From Selaginella tamariscina (Eukaryota; Streptophyta; Lycopodiopsida; Selaginellales; Selaginellaceae): a DNA stretch of 64,000 nucleotides. A program made the position numbers and the translations under genes. The number at the start of each line of letters is the position of its first letter. The first letter of the stretch is position 1. The stretch spans positions 186,001 to 250,000 of the forward strand of contig PUQB01000161.1 of assembly GCA_003024785.1 (NCBI GenBank), read 5' to 3'. This document shows, piece by piece, positions 1 to 12,128 of the stretch. Under the pieces are notes generated by a model. That model saw only the letters and a program-made list of their open reading frames with translations. It searched no databases and was not told the origin of the DNA.

Positions 1-88
1 ATGTTCTGCTCTTGGTCTTGTTCCTGAGTCAAACCTTCCTGTTCTTGGAATCCTACTCTCTTCCTGGTTCCTGGATCGTGGCTTGACA
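1..88 (+). mobile_element. 3' end of a Ty3/gypsy (chromovirus-type) LTR, cut by the window edge
   Basis: This stretch is the near reverse complement of 51802-51890, the LTR of the chromodomain gypsy element further along. It ends in GGCTTGACA, the TGACA terminus that pairs with a TGTCA start. Only the last 88 bases are in the window, so a solo LTR cannot be told from a full element. It replaces the outer 70-75 bp expected for the neighbouring Z-derived element, so it may have inserted there or caused a deletion. Confidence 0.75.
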
Positions 89-1364
89 CCAGTAGTTTGT
101 TTTTCCACTTGTTGGTTATTTAAAATTTAATATCTACATGGCACTTATGTGGCGCCTATATGGCTTTTTCGGTGGTAACCAAAGAACCGGACAATTTTGC
201 CCAGTTATACGGCTACCATGCATAAAATAGTGACGCGTGTATAATTTAAACATGTAAGTTATTATTAAACTTTTTTTTTTTATTTCCTTGCACAAGTCCA
301 TGAAGACTTATTCGGATTACAAGACGACAAGGTGGCGCCACAACAATTATCAATCGATCTTTTTATCATTTGTTATTAATCAATTTGATGTGAAGTGATC
401 TCTTTTTTATTTTAATTACTTTTTTTTTCCCATTAAATAAAGATGCAGTAAGCTTCTCAATATTAAAAAATGATTGATTAAGACAAAGAAGGATTCCGGT
501 GAGATACTCATACATCTTTAATTTGTGTTTTTATATTATAGAATACATAAATATATACACATAACATATATTATAATTATGCATATATGTATTTATGTAA
601 TTCATATATATTCTAATTACATTCATTTTTGCATTATAAAGAGAAAAGCCTCAATATTAGAATTATAACATATATGAGTGTCTATAGTTATGTATCTCTC
701 TTTTCATGTGTGTAATCTATCTCTCCATGCATAATACTTGCCCCATATGCATGAGTGCTATAATTATGCTTTCTCTCTCTATGCATGTATATATGCATAT
801 ATAAACATATGTATATATATGTGTGTGTATTGATATGTTTTATGTATACACATGCATTTGTTTTACATATACACACAAGTTTTTGAAAACAAGAATGCCT
901 GGAAAAAATATATAACTTTATATATATAAAAAAATGTATAAGTTTATAGATTAATTATTTAATATACACAGGAATCACTGTACCATTTGATAATAATTAA
1001 TATATATATATATATATTATATATGAACACATATACATTGACTTAATTAACAAAGGCTACTCATTAGTATATTTATATTTATATTTTTTATATAGTTTAT
1101 TCTCTATCTTTTTATATAATTTATTATTTAAGTCTTTACAATATACTACACACACGTATTCATATCTTCGAGCTCAAAAACTTTAATTAATAATTAAAAG
1201 AACTCCATTAACCATGGTTAAATGGAAACTACTCACTAGTAATTTAATTTTTAATTTAATTAACCACTCTAGTGGAAAAATCACAGTGGTAGTTATTACC
1301 AATGATGTGGTATTTTTTTAATTTACCAGGGGCTAAATAACCACCCGTTAGTGAAAAGTAGACC
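89..1364 (-). mobile_element. Deletion derivative of the Z (PIF/Harbinger-like) family, left end missing
   Basis: Positions 95-250 are an inverted copy of 13715-13865, the inner right end of element Z. Positions 1165-1364 are an inverted copy of 8987-9185, the left end of Z, reaching to the terminal bases (GGTCTACTTTTCAC on the minus strand), followed by TAA at 1365-1367. The 0.9 kb between is AT-rich and non-coding. This is a short non-autonomous relative of Z in opposite orientation; its outer left end is lost beside the LTR at 1-88. Confidence 0.7.
174..217. repeat. 44-bp fold-back hairpin (copy 1)
   Basis: GGTAACC at the left pairs with GGCTACC at the right, with further internal pairing around a central CAATTTTG. 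The cleaner copy at 13744-13787 folds almost perfectly. It marks the subterminal region of the Z family. Confidence 0.65.
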
Positions 1365-1367
1365 TAA

Positions 1368-2814
1368 GTTATTCTAATAAGTATAAGTAACTAAGGTATA
1401 TATAGAGATTGATTATAAAATCTTATAATCATTATCAATTCATATAAGATAGTCCAAATATGATTAAGACTATACATTTGACTTATATATATAAACCTTA
1501 ATCTAAATATAAAAGTTATCTCGAATTTTTTATTTATTTCTGTCGTTATTATATGTTATTTGGGTCCTTATACTGACTCCCTTCTACGTGTGGTAAATTC
1601 GTAAGTTACCTTATAGTTTAAATTATTTACTCAGATCATTATCCCATGGAACACCAAATGCGGGGACGGATAGTTTGATAAAATGGGAATCGTGATAAAA
1701 TGTACTGGCTGTGTGATCCCACCCTGACATCATCCCCGGTACCCTGGGCCCACGTAACGCCGAAATGTAGCGCACGGCGGAACAGGCATTCAAATCCCCA
1801 GCGGGGAGGCTTTTTTATTGCTCCTCATGTGGTGTTGCTTTCTTCGACAATATCTTAAGCCTTCATTAATTTAGGTAGTAGTTTTAAACACTCTCTAGTT
1901 TAACACTCAAGAATATAAAAATTATTCTCCTCCAAAATTTAACCCTTCAAAATTCCAAACCTCTTTATTATTATAATAAGTTAACTAAAATGTATCAGAA
2001 AGAACTTGTTGATGGGCATGTTCCACTATTTCATTACTTAACAGTGTGAGGCTCTTAAGAATGATAGGAGGGAAAGATCCCAAGGTTACTGTACCCCATG
2101 TTGCGTACCGGAAGGACGAGGAACATGAAGTATATAATTACGACTAGCCATTTAAAGGGATCAAGGGGTGTATGTAGGGTTATTCCATAATAAAGAAGTG
2201 GATTGAATCATCCAGAGGCTTTGGATGTCCCAACAGAATTCTTCTTCTTCAACAATGGGAGACGTACATCCACGTCACTGATTTTCCCTTGGAGGAACCG
2301 AGATCCTGCTGTTGGAAGGGTTGCGGAGCTTCTGCATCAAGAGCCTCTCTCGCTTGTGACTGAGGCCAAGTCCAGCATACGATTGAAACTGGGAGGATTT
2401 GTACCTCGAGCCCTCTCCTCTTCAGTAACATGATTTCACTTCAACGGGGCTAAAATTATACTTGCAGCGCTTTGATCTGGGACAGACTCCAACGCACATA
2501 ATGCCAACCTTGCATTTTGAATCTTGGATAGCCGCTTGAAACTCAACCTTTAAAACACAGACATATACACATTATTAATATATTTCTCTACACATAAATG
2601 TACACACACAAATCAAATTAAATTACCTCTTCCTCTCGGTGAACATCAAGATTATTGTGAAGTCAATCCCTGGCTGCAGGATACGCCTGGTTCGGGTTGA
2701 TGAACAGGAGGCTCATTGTTTCATGAGAGCCTGCCGGAACAAATCCTTAGCTGCGCCTTGACATGTTCCTGGAAAGTCTTCCTTCTTCCGCTGCCGCTAG
2801 GTTAATTTTGTTGT
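1368..2814. other. Non-coding region upstream of the nitroreductase-like gene
   Basis: AT-rich to about 1650, then mixed composition. Small ORFs at 2203-2433 (+) and 2249-2431 (-) have no recognisable domain. Promoter and 5' UTR of the gene starting at 2815 must lie here, but no specific element can be supported. Confidence 0.4.
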
Positions 2815-4730
2815 ATGAGGAGGATGCAGCATCTGCCGATTGGAATTGGGCTTGTGCCGTCCAGCAGTAAGACTAGAGCAGTTACACGTGCTTGTCACAA
2901 GCAGCAAGAATCCGGAGAAGAGGAGATCGACGCTGTGATGAGGTATCACGAGGCTACCAAGCATTCATTAACCGAGTATGCTCGTGGCCCGCGGGGTCTC
3001 GATTGGGCCAACCAGCCCAACCCCTTCAGGCGCTACACTGAGGCTGAATTGGTTCGTCTATCAGCACCCGATCATCAGCAGGACCGTCCTTACCCTATCA
3101 TCTTCGACCCGCACCAGCATATTGCTGTCGAGCCAATATCCAAGAGCACTTTGTCCCAACTTTTTTATGACTCTCTTGCACTTTCGGCATGGAAAACCAC
3201 GGGCGCATCGACCTGGTCCCTTCGTGTCAATCCAAGCAGTGGCAACTTGCATCCAACCGAGGGCTATGTCATATGTGGAGCTGTGGAAGGCATCTGCGAC
3301 AAACCGTTCGTAGCTCATTATGCCCCTAGGGAGCATGCTCTGGAAATCCGAACTCATCTTCCATTGGTTACGTGGGAGCAACTCTCTGCCCCTTTCCCAA
3401 GGGGTTCCTTCTTCATAGCGCTATCATCCATCTTCTGGAGAGAAGCTTGGAAATATGGTGAAAGAGCATTTAGATATTGCAACCATGATGTGGGTCATGC
3501 TATTGGAGCCGTGGCTATTGCCGCTGCAAACCTTGGTTGGAGAACTCAAATTGTCGACTCTTGGGGTTACCAGGACTTACACGTCTTAATGGGGCTAACT
3601 CGTGTTAAGATCGTTGCTGAAACTACCAGAGGCCGCTTCCCGCAGTTGAGGAAGAACATGCAGACTGTGTCATGGTCCTATTCCCTTGCAAAAATAGCAC
3701 TGTTATGCCAAGCTGGTGCCCGTCCAAAGAGCTTATATTGCAGTTATCGGAACTGACTTGGAGAGGCAAGCCAAACAGATTAAGTTCGAAACACATTCGC
3801 TGGGATATCATCTACACTGCAGCAGATGCAGCCAAGAAGCCGACATCTATCCAAGCAGAAGTACGCAATGATCCGCCGGTCTTAATTGGGTTTGATCAAT
3901 ATCTTTCGGTGTACAAGGACGCCATGCTCCGCCACATTGTTCGGACACGTAGGAGTGCGGTTAGTATGGATAGCCAGTATACCATGGGAAGAGATGCGTT
4001 TTACCAAATAATGCTTAAAGCGATGCCTACTGGCAAACAGTTGCCTTTCTCTGCGCTTCCATGGAGTGCAGAGGTGGTAAGTTTGGTGCTATTCGTTCAT
4101 AGAGTGGCGGACTTACCTCAAGGGCTCTACTTGCTGGTCAGAAATCCAATGCGTGAAGAGGATCTGAAGATGGCCTTGAGACCAGAGTTTCAGTGGGAAA
4201 AGCCAGCTGGCTGCCCTTCAGTGCTTCCTCTATACCTCTTAGCGCGTGGTGACTGTCGATTTGTTGCAGAACGTCTCTCGTGTCACCAGGTTAGCTCATT
4301 TTGCTCTTTAATCAAGTAGGATTAAGCTATCTTACCACGCAGGATATTGCGAGTGATGGATGCTTCAGCCTGGGAATGCTAGCACGGTTTGAAGACTGCA
4401 TGAGAGACCATGGTGCGTGGATGTATCCTCGCCTCTTTTGGGAAGCTGGCGCACTTGGCCAGTTGCTCTATCTCGAAGCACATGCTGTAGGTGTATCTGC
4501 TACAGGGATTGGATGCTACTTTGACGATGCTGGTACGTTCCAGTCTCTCTTCGTGTGGACTGGCTAACCATCTGTTTCTTGAAACAGTTCACCAACTACT
4601 AGGCATCAAAGACACCAAATTTCAGAGTGTTTACCACTTTGCAATTGGAGCTGCGGTGTTAGATAAAAGGATAATGAGCTTACCTTCCTATCCAGGTCCT
4701 CTGGGCGAGGATTTTGAAGTACACGAATAA
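2815..4730 (+). CDS. SagB-type nitroreductase-like flavoprotein, probably nucleus-encoded
   Basis: The protein resembles SagB/ThcOx-type dehydrogenases of the nitroreductase superfamily, FMN-dependent oxidoreductases. Plants have a long version with two related halves; substrate unknown. The spliced product would be about 600 aa. Visible family motifs are SAWKTTGASTWSLRVNPSSGNLHPTE (residues about 124-149) and the CNHDVGHAIGAVAIAAANLGW segment (about 222-242), which carry the flavin-contacting Arg/Ser/Asn cluster and the helix typical of the fold. A second, less conserved half includes WSAEVVSLVLFVHRV and GALGQLLYLEAHAVGVSATGIG. Two short introns fit GT-AG: 4290-4342 and 4533-4587, and the frame rejoins cleanly. 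A one-base frameshift is needed between about 3615 and 3645, where the frame ending GRFPQ gives way to one reading LPAVEEEHADC. The start at 2815 gives a basic, Ser-rich N-terminus that could be a plastid transit peptide. AATAAA overlaps the stop at 4728. Nearly intact, so probably a real gene with one sequence error. Confidence 0.75.
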
Positions 4731-4839
4731 TAAAGTTTCATGTATATATAATATATATCATATCCAAGGGTTGTGTGTGGTAAGAGGCCGCGTGGGACAC
4801 GTGACTAGCTTGAGTTTCTAATCCTTACGCAATCAATAG

Positions 4840-7800
4840 ATGGAGAGAGCTTGCACGCGTTCTGGTTTTCGATCTCTTCCCACCCTCGAACTATGGCATC
4901 GGCGGCGTGCGGCTTCCGCGCGAAGTTCCGATTGGTGGACAGCTGGAGTAGCACTTGTGGTGAAAGCCGCCACGCCATCGACAAGGCAACGGTTGCCACC
5001 GTTGGCATGCATTGGCCTCTCTAGTTCAGATACTGATGCAGTCGGAGGAGGCAACTCCAATGGAGACAGCGGTCATGGTTCAGGAGGTGGTGGAGGTGGA
5101 AGTGGAGATGGATTCCGAACTTCAGCGTTGCCTGCCAAATCCGCCGGTGCGGATGCAGATGATTCGGCTGGATCTCAAGCGGTTGTGATTCTTGATGTTG
5201 GGGTATGCTCTCTCATGTTTTACCTGTAGATTTCACCGCTTTTCTTTTTCCTACTATAGGGAATGTCATGTGGAGGATGTGCTTCTTCCGTGAAGAACAT
5301 ACTGGAATCACAGGTACCTTGTATACGGCAGTTTATTAAAACCGCTGAGTTGTCTCCTGCCTATAGGTGCAAGTAAATTCTGCGACTGTGAATCTCGTAA
5401 CAGAAACGGCTATTGTGCACATTAGATTGGATGTTCTTCGTGCAACTTCAAAACAGGAAGTTGCAGAAACTCTTGCAAAACACCTTACCAGCTGCGGTTT
5501 CAAGTCCACTGTGAGAGGTCAGCATCCTCTTCCCTGACAGGGTTGAAGCATTCATCCAAGCAATTAATTACCTTCTGTAGTAGACCCTGGGAAGTGCTCT
5601 CCCTCGTGAAGAGGGACAGCGGAGATTTTAATTTCCAAATAATAGACGTCCATTTATTATAATAGAAATTGTTCAGTAGTTCTTGGTAATGCAGAACAAG
5701 GGTCTCAGAGCGGTTTTCAAGCAGCTCTTAGAAAGAGAGAGGAGAGAGAATTGCGCTTGAAAGAGACTGGTAATATTCACTTACTGCCTACACGTGATGA
5801 GCTGACTTCAGTTGGTGCTGCAGGCCGGAAACTTGCTGCTGCTTGGGCACTAGTCTCTGTCTGCATTGTGGGGCATGCTAGTCATCTTGGTGGCAAGTTG
5901 TTACCTCGGTTTCATTTCTTCCATTCAGTGGGTTTCCACATGTCTCTTTGTCTTGCATCTCTTGCTGGGCCAGGCCGGGGGCTTCTCTTAGATGGATGGA
6001 GGAGCTTCCATAAGAGGAATCCGAACATGAACACTCTTGTTGGTCTGGGAGCAATTTCCTCATTTAGCGTGAGCGTTGTTGCTGCGTGTTTCCCAAAACT
6101 GGTAGCCAACCGAAATTCCTCTCTCTCATATCTTGAACGGGCATTTTTGCTTGGCAGGGTTGGCGGTCATTCTTTGAGGAGCCAGTGATGTTATTAGCAT
6201 TTGTTCTGCTAGGTAGAGCAGTGGAAGAAAGAGCCAAAATTCAAGCGAGCAGCGACATGGAGAGCTTACTAAGCCTTGTTCCCAAAACTGCTCGCCTTGT
6301 CATGGGCCATGACTGCTCCGATCGTTCTCCTTCTACATTGGACGTTCCATCCGGCACGATTTCGTCTGGGGACAGGGTTTTGGTCTTACCCGGGTAAGGT
6401 TATGTTCTCGTTGTTCTTTGTGTGTTTAAAGTTTGTAAATTTTCAGGACGTTGTTCCAGTCGATGGCGTTGTAAAAGAGGGCAAGAGTATGGTGGACGAG
6501 TCCAGTCTCACTGGCGAACCTCTTCCTGTTCTGAAAACGCAAGGAGTGAGTTCTTTTGGTTGTCCTCCTATATAGGTTGTCTTATATTCTTTTACAGGAT
6601 GAAGTAAATGCTGGAACACTCAACTACAATGGTGTTATCACGATTGAAGCAAGGTGTGCAGGTGGTGAAACAATAGTTGCAGACATTGTGAGAATGGTGG
6701 AGGGTGCTCAATCAAGGGTGGCACCAGTGCAAAGACTGGCTGACAAGGTAAGGAGGTAATGTACACGCGGGTCATTTATCTGCTTAAAACTCTTTTGTAG
6801 GTGGCTGGGCAATTTTGTTACGGAGTCATGGCCTTGTCGCTGGCTACATTTGCATTCTGGAGTACATTGGGGCCACGGTTGTTTCCTTTGGTCCTCCCCA
6901 CTGGCAATGGGCTACTGCTTGGTCTTCAGTTAGCCTGCAATGTGCTAGTAAGTGAGTGGATAAATCCTTGTTCCAGTTCTTAAATTCCAAAAAACCAGGT
7001 GATTGCCTGCCCATGTGCTCTTGGTCTTGCCACTCCAACAGCTGTCTTGGTAACTCAACTACTGCGTTCTGTCGTTTGTTTTCATGCCACATCATAAATT
7101 GTTGCAGGTAGGCACTTCTTTAGGGCGAAGACTGGTTTGCTCATACGAGGCGGGGATATTCTGGAGAGAGCATCTTATGTCGACACAGTTGTTTTTGACA
7201 AGACGGGAACACTGACAGTGGGAGGCCTGTTGTCACGGAGGTGGTGCTGGGGAAGTAAAGTCGTCAATGCTTCGTGGGGTTGAGAAGTTAACTGCTTGCT
7301 ACTGTTTCAGTGATTGGACCAAAGAGGAAGTCTTAAGGCTTGCTCATGGAGTGGAAAGGAAAACTAGTCATCCTCTTGCCAAGGCTATTGTTGAGGCAGC
7401 AGAAGCTATAGGCTGTGTAGGAGCTTTTGTGCGTGGTTCTACATATGTCTATCTCCTGGTGCACATTCAACTGACTGATTATTTCAGGTGGAGGATGGTT
7501 CGTTCGAGCAAGTGCCTGGAAGTGGAGCAACGGCTGTTGTAGAAGGACGGAGGGTATCCGTCGGAACGCTTGATTGGATAGAAAGGTATGACTGACATGC
7601 CTTTTTCTTAGTGTAAAGCATCCTTGTGACTGTAGACATGGTGCGACGGAAGGTGTCCCTGAGCCGCAGTCGGGAAACTCTACACTGGTTTATGTAGGAG
7701 TAGATAATTGTATTGCGGGAACTATCACCCTGGCAGACAGGACAAGGGACAATGCCGCATTAGCTATAACTGCACTCCGCAAACTGGGAATATCTACCTT

Positions 7801-8318
7801 CCTGCTATCAGGGGACAGGTGGGAAGTTACCAGGGCAGTGGCGAAGAGCGTGGGAATCGACATGGACAAGGTCGTTGAGGTTCTGAGAGAGTCATCAATG
7901 CTAACCTGTCATTTGGCAGGTATATGCGGAGGAGAGGCCTCGTGGAAAAGCGGAACTCATTTCCCGAATGCAAAAGGAAAAGAAGATAGTTGCCATGGTC
8001 GGAGATGGTATAAACGATGCAGCCGCACTTGCACAGGCGGATGTGGGAATGGCAATGGCAACAAGCATAGGAGCTGCTAGCGAGGCAGCATCGATCGTTC
8101 TCATGCGGGACAACCTGTTTCAAGTAAGAATGTGAATGACAGGGTTGCTTGACCTGTGGATTGGTTAATTGATTAATCGATGCAGGTAGTGCATGCCATC
8201 GAGCTAAGCCGCAAAACTCAGAAAAGAATCAAGCAAAACCTGTGGTGGGCGTTCATGTACAACATTGTAAGATTGCCATGTTATTGTTCACATATATATA
8301 CATGTTTATGTGCACACA

Positions 8319-8360
<42 letters not shown>

Positions 8361-8549
8361 TCTTTATTTTGCAAGATCGGTTTGCCGGTAGCTGCAGGGG
8401 CACTGGTACCGATTACTAAGACGACGCTTACGCCTTCTTTGGCGGGTGCTCTCATGGGTTTGAGTTCTTTGGGTGTCATGGCCAACTCGCTCATGCTCAA
8501 TTGGGAGTGTAAGCCCTTTATGCAACACATTCCTGTGTCAAACAAATAA
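4840..8549 (+). CDS. PAA1 (HMA6)-like: Chloroplast Cu+-transporting P1B-type ATPase, PAA1/HMA6-like
   Basis: Imports Cu+ across the chloroplast envelope for plastocyanin and Cu/Zn-SOD in known plants. About 16 exons (2.7 kb coding, about 900 aa; Arabidopsis PAA1 is about 950) run from 4840 with introns mostly 50-60 bp: 5203-5259, 5314-5366, 5518-5694, 6102-6157, 6394-6446, 6546-6597, 6748-6800, 6948-6998, 7050-7107, 7255-7310, 7417-7487, 7586-7635, 7871-7919, 8124-8185, 8267-8375. In order: Ala/Ser/Arg-rich N-terminus fit for a transit peptide, a Gly-rich linker, copper-binding GMSCGGC (5260), actuator TGEPLPV (6517), membrane CPC in VIACPCALG (6999), phosphorylation DKTGT (7199), THPL-type SHPLAKAI (7368), MVGDGINDA (8000), C-terminal helices ending SNK. 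Three single-base losses break the frame near 6391-6394, 7123-7125 and 7219-7222, each explained by a GGGG run read as GGG. Assembly error is likelier than pseudogenisation because all catalytic motifs survive. An alternative ATG at 4892 (MASAACGF...) in another frame is also transit-peptide-like. Confidence 0.88.
8322..8357. repeat. (TA)18 microsatellite in the last PAA1-like intron
   Basis: Uninterrupted AT dinucleotide repeat of 36 bp inside the intron 8267-8375, which is therefore about twice the length of most other introns of the gene. Confidence 0.95.
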
Positions 8550-9399
8550 ATTGAATTCCCAGCATGCTTAGTAGTTAGGTGGTCAGGCTTTTTATACTCA
8601 ACATCTCCACCAACAATGACAACGGGGGTTCTTCCCCTCGTTAGCTGGAACATACAAATGGTTCGTTTGCCCTTCATTTCTTGTCGATTATTTGTCTAAG
8701 ATCCTGTATAAGATCCCAAGTTCAAAATGCGGAAGAGCCCCTCTCTGCAAAAACAAGAACAAGGGACACCATGGCTTGCGCGCATGGGACATGGCAAAGG
8801 TGATATCAAGTATCCTTGTCTAAGACCCACTTCGGAGTTAACAGGCGATTCATGTATGCCCTCACCCTCGGGATCTTTTGAACCCTGTGACCTCAAACAT
8901 AGGGTAAAGAATATACTTTATATTATTTTGCGTGTGGTTGATTGTGGCAATTTAAGACTTATCACATCAGCTTTTAAGGGTGATTAGGCCCACTTTCCAT
9001 AGCACATGGTTATTTGATCCCTAGTAAATTAAAAAAATATCATGTCATTAATAATAACTACCATTGTAGTTTTACACTAGTGGTTAATTGAATTAAAAAT
9101 TAAACTACCATTGAATAATTTTTATTTAACCGTGGTTAAAGAGGTTTTTTTAATTAATTATAATTTAGGGTTATTGAGTTACCCTAGATTTGTGTAGGGA
9201 GAGGCTTTGGCGGCATTTGGTTATGGATTTTGGGCATAGACAAATGGACCGTAAACAACTCATTCAGTTGTAATTGCTCTTGTGATCTCATTCAAGGTAT
9301 ATTAAAAGAAACTACTAGCATCACAAGTATGTTGGCAATTAGTTACTTCTTTAAGGCCTTTGAATTGGCCAAGGTGGAATTCTCCATTCATTTGGATGT

Positions 9400-10533
9400 A
9401 TGATAAGCCTAATGTGTATGTTGAAAGAACACTTCTTGCTTCTTATAATGATGCTATATTCAAGGAAAGAATGCGTGTATCATGAGATACCTTCTCATTT
9501 CTATGTACAGAATTTGCCTCATACTTACAGTGACATGATACTCATTTATGGCAAGCCATTCCACTCAAGAGCGAGTGTGTGTTGCTCTTACCAGGTTAGG
9601 CATTGGTAATCTCATTAAGGATATTGCGGGGATGAGTACGGTATTGGAATGACAATGGTGCACAAGATAGTTAAGGAGTTTTGTAATGCAATAAAAATAA
9701 AGCTTCGAGATAAATGTATTGCTTGGCCATCACCACAAAGGTTAGAAAACTATCTAAAGAGTTTGAGAGGATCAGAGACATTCCTAGTGTTGTTGGAGCC
9801 ATTAATAAAAGTTATTTACAAGTATTGCACCAAAACTTCATACACAAGATTATTATAACAGGAAGGGTTTTCATTTTATTATACTTCAACTGATTGTCTC
9901 AGCAAAGAAGTATATATGGATTATGATATTGGATGGGTAGGTAGTTTACATGACTCTAATGTTTTTAATAGATTAGCAGCTAGTTTGAGAATTAAGAAGG
10001 GATATCTTGGATCATATTGTTTAGTTGGAGATGCTGCATATGCTGTTAAACCTTGGATGTTGTCTCCTTACAAAAGAAGCAAGCAAGGTTTATATCGAAT
10101 GAAGTACTATTGGAACTTCATTCAATTTAGCACTCATATGCCAGTGGAGTGTGCAATTGGTGAACTAAAAGCCCGTTTCAGAATTTTTATAAAGAGGAAT
10201 GATAACAAGTTAAAGTATGTGCCTGATCAAGTGGCTACATGTTGTGTTCTTTACAACTTATGTATTCTACATGGTGATAGTTTTAATGATGCTTGGATGG
10301 TTGAAATTGAAAAAGAGTTGGAAGTTACAATAAAAGCTGAGGAGGAGAGTACATTGGCTCTTCAAAGGGTGAGAGATACCTTTAAGCGATGTAAACTTGA
10401 TGAAAGTGAGGTAGCCAAAGCATCATCTTATAGTTTATATCGGGTGAAAGTAATAGGATTGACTCATATAGAAGCTTTCTCAAGAACTCTTAAAGAACAT
10501 GACAACAATGCAACAATAAGTAATATATGTTAA
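9400..10533 (+). pseudogene. PIF/Harbinger-type DDE transposase of element Z
   Basis: Three stretches in shifted frames together read as a Harbinger nuclease. The first includes GIGMTMVHKIVKEFCNA (from about 9640), then WPSPQRLENYL. The site of the first catalytic Asp, normally GAID in this family, reads VVGAINKSY near 9795, so Asp is replaced by Asn. The longest open part (9916-10533) has GWVGSLHDSNVF, the second Asp in LVGDAAYAVKPW, and the Glu in VECAIGELKARFRIF. With the frame breaks and the Asp-to-Asn change this copy should be inactive. A short continuation (MSSYLDSERRDALAKVLFENA, from 10538) could be part of the same C-terminus. It belongs to a different subgroup from the H1 transposase at 20175. 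Confidence 0.75.
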
Positions 10534-10984
10534 GCCATGAGTAGCTACTTAGACTCAGAAAGGAGGGATGCTTTGGCAAAAGTGTTGTTTGAGAATGCAA
10601 ACATAAACCTTGTGAGCAAGTGTTTAGAGAAAATGACCTTAGTGAGTAAGAAGAGTAAGAACTAGTTTGTTTAGTGTTACAGTGATATAATCATTTATTT
10701 TTGTTGTTTTAAAACTTAAAAATTACAGCGTGTGTGTTTGTGTACATCAACTTATATGTTTGCTTATAAGAATATAAGTGAATATATACTCTCTTATGGA
10801 TGTCTCGTCTTTAGACATGTGCGCGTTTTGTTTTATATAAGATGGATGCTAGTTGGCTAGATACACACTATCATATACATTCGTATATATTATATATGTA
10901 TATGTATGTTTAATACAATGTAACAAACAGCGGAGCTGGAGGATGAAGCATATCCTCTCCTTGAGAAATTGGCTTCCAGAATCA

Positions 10985-11200
10985 GCACACTCTCTCTCTC
11001 TCTCTCTACATATATATATATCTCTCTCTACATCTCTCTCTCTCTCTCACTCTCTCTCTCTCGCTCTCACTCTCTACATATCTCTCTCTCTCACTCTCTA
11101 CCTATCTCTCTACATATCTCTTTCACTCTCACTCTCTCTACATCTCTCTCTCTCTCTCTCTCTTCCTATCTCTCTTGTCTCTCTCACTCTCTACATATCT
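10985..11200. repeat. TC-rich tract with interspersed ACATATC
   Basis: More than 200 bp of CT dinucleotides with occasional CTACATAT and CACT interruptions. ORFs called across it are low-complexity artefacts. Confidence 0.9.
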
Positions 11201-12128
11201 CCAATACAAGTTACACTGTTTCCAAAGGCAGGCTTGGGTTTGTCCCCATAAAGAAAGAGGATATTGAGTTGGAAATGATATATCTTTTGATCCTTCTGGA
11301 GGGATGCTTAGCTGTGCAATAAGTTCTTGGTTTTGCCTGAAAATAAAGATATAATCATATGTGCATGCGTGCGTGTGTGTACATACTGGTGTAATGTAGA
11401 CGATTCGTAAATATCAGCAAACATCCATCATTCTCTTCTTAAGGTAACACATATGTTTGTGTGTATGTTTATGCGTCCACATACATTTACACATGTATAT
11501 ATTTTATTGCAATAATATAAACGTATCGTTGTCTGTAACTAGAGGCCTTCTTTCATCTCTCTGATGTATATATGATATGCACAGAAACACATCCCTAGCA
11601 ACTTGCAAGAACACACACACACACACACACACATCCACAAACTAATAATAATGCAGGTGGCGGAAGTTGATACCCATATAATGCTTTGTTTATGTACATA
11701 CTCCTTTCTAGTAAATCGATTATTGCTTTTTCTATTATTTATGTGAAGTAGAGAGAGAGAGACCGCTTAAAGTAATCTCATTACGTTACATTGAGCTTGC
11801 CAAAATAGTGTTACATATAATCACCTACAAATCAGAAGTAAAATATGTAACAAGGGGCAGAGATCTTCAATGTGTACACTAGTAATATACACATGCTTTA
11901 CTCTGGAAAATTTATAGCTTGTTAAGTCGTCAAGTTACACTTGTTCTTTTCACAAATCGTCCTGCATATAGCATATGTAGTACATTATATAGACTCTCTC
12001 TCACACACACACATCTTACTTTCAAGCAGGGTTGACGTTCTGCATTGAGTTTACGGACTTCGTATCGGATCTTCTTGGAGAAAAGTCGAGTTCTTCTTTT
12101 CTCTCTATACCGCATAACACGTGCTTCT
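11201..12128. other. Non-coding interior of element Z
   Basis: AT-rich with short CA and GA dinucleotide runs (for example 11612-11632). No coding signal or conserved repeat was recognised. Confidence 0.5.

Noticed and set aside
688-876. Short minus-strand ORF rich in Tyr/His/Ile
   Set aside because: AT/TG-rich low-complexity sequence inside a non-autonomous element.
2203-2433. 76-codon ORF and its antisense partner upstream of the nitroreductase-like gene
   Set aside because: No domain, no splice context and no support for a start; could be UTR.
10853-11322. ORFs of 117-132 codons rich in Ser/Leu
   Set aside because: They translate a TC microsatellite; no non-repetitive coding signal.
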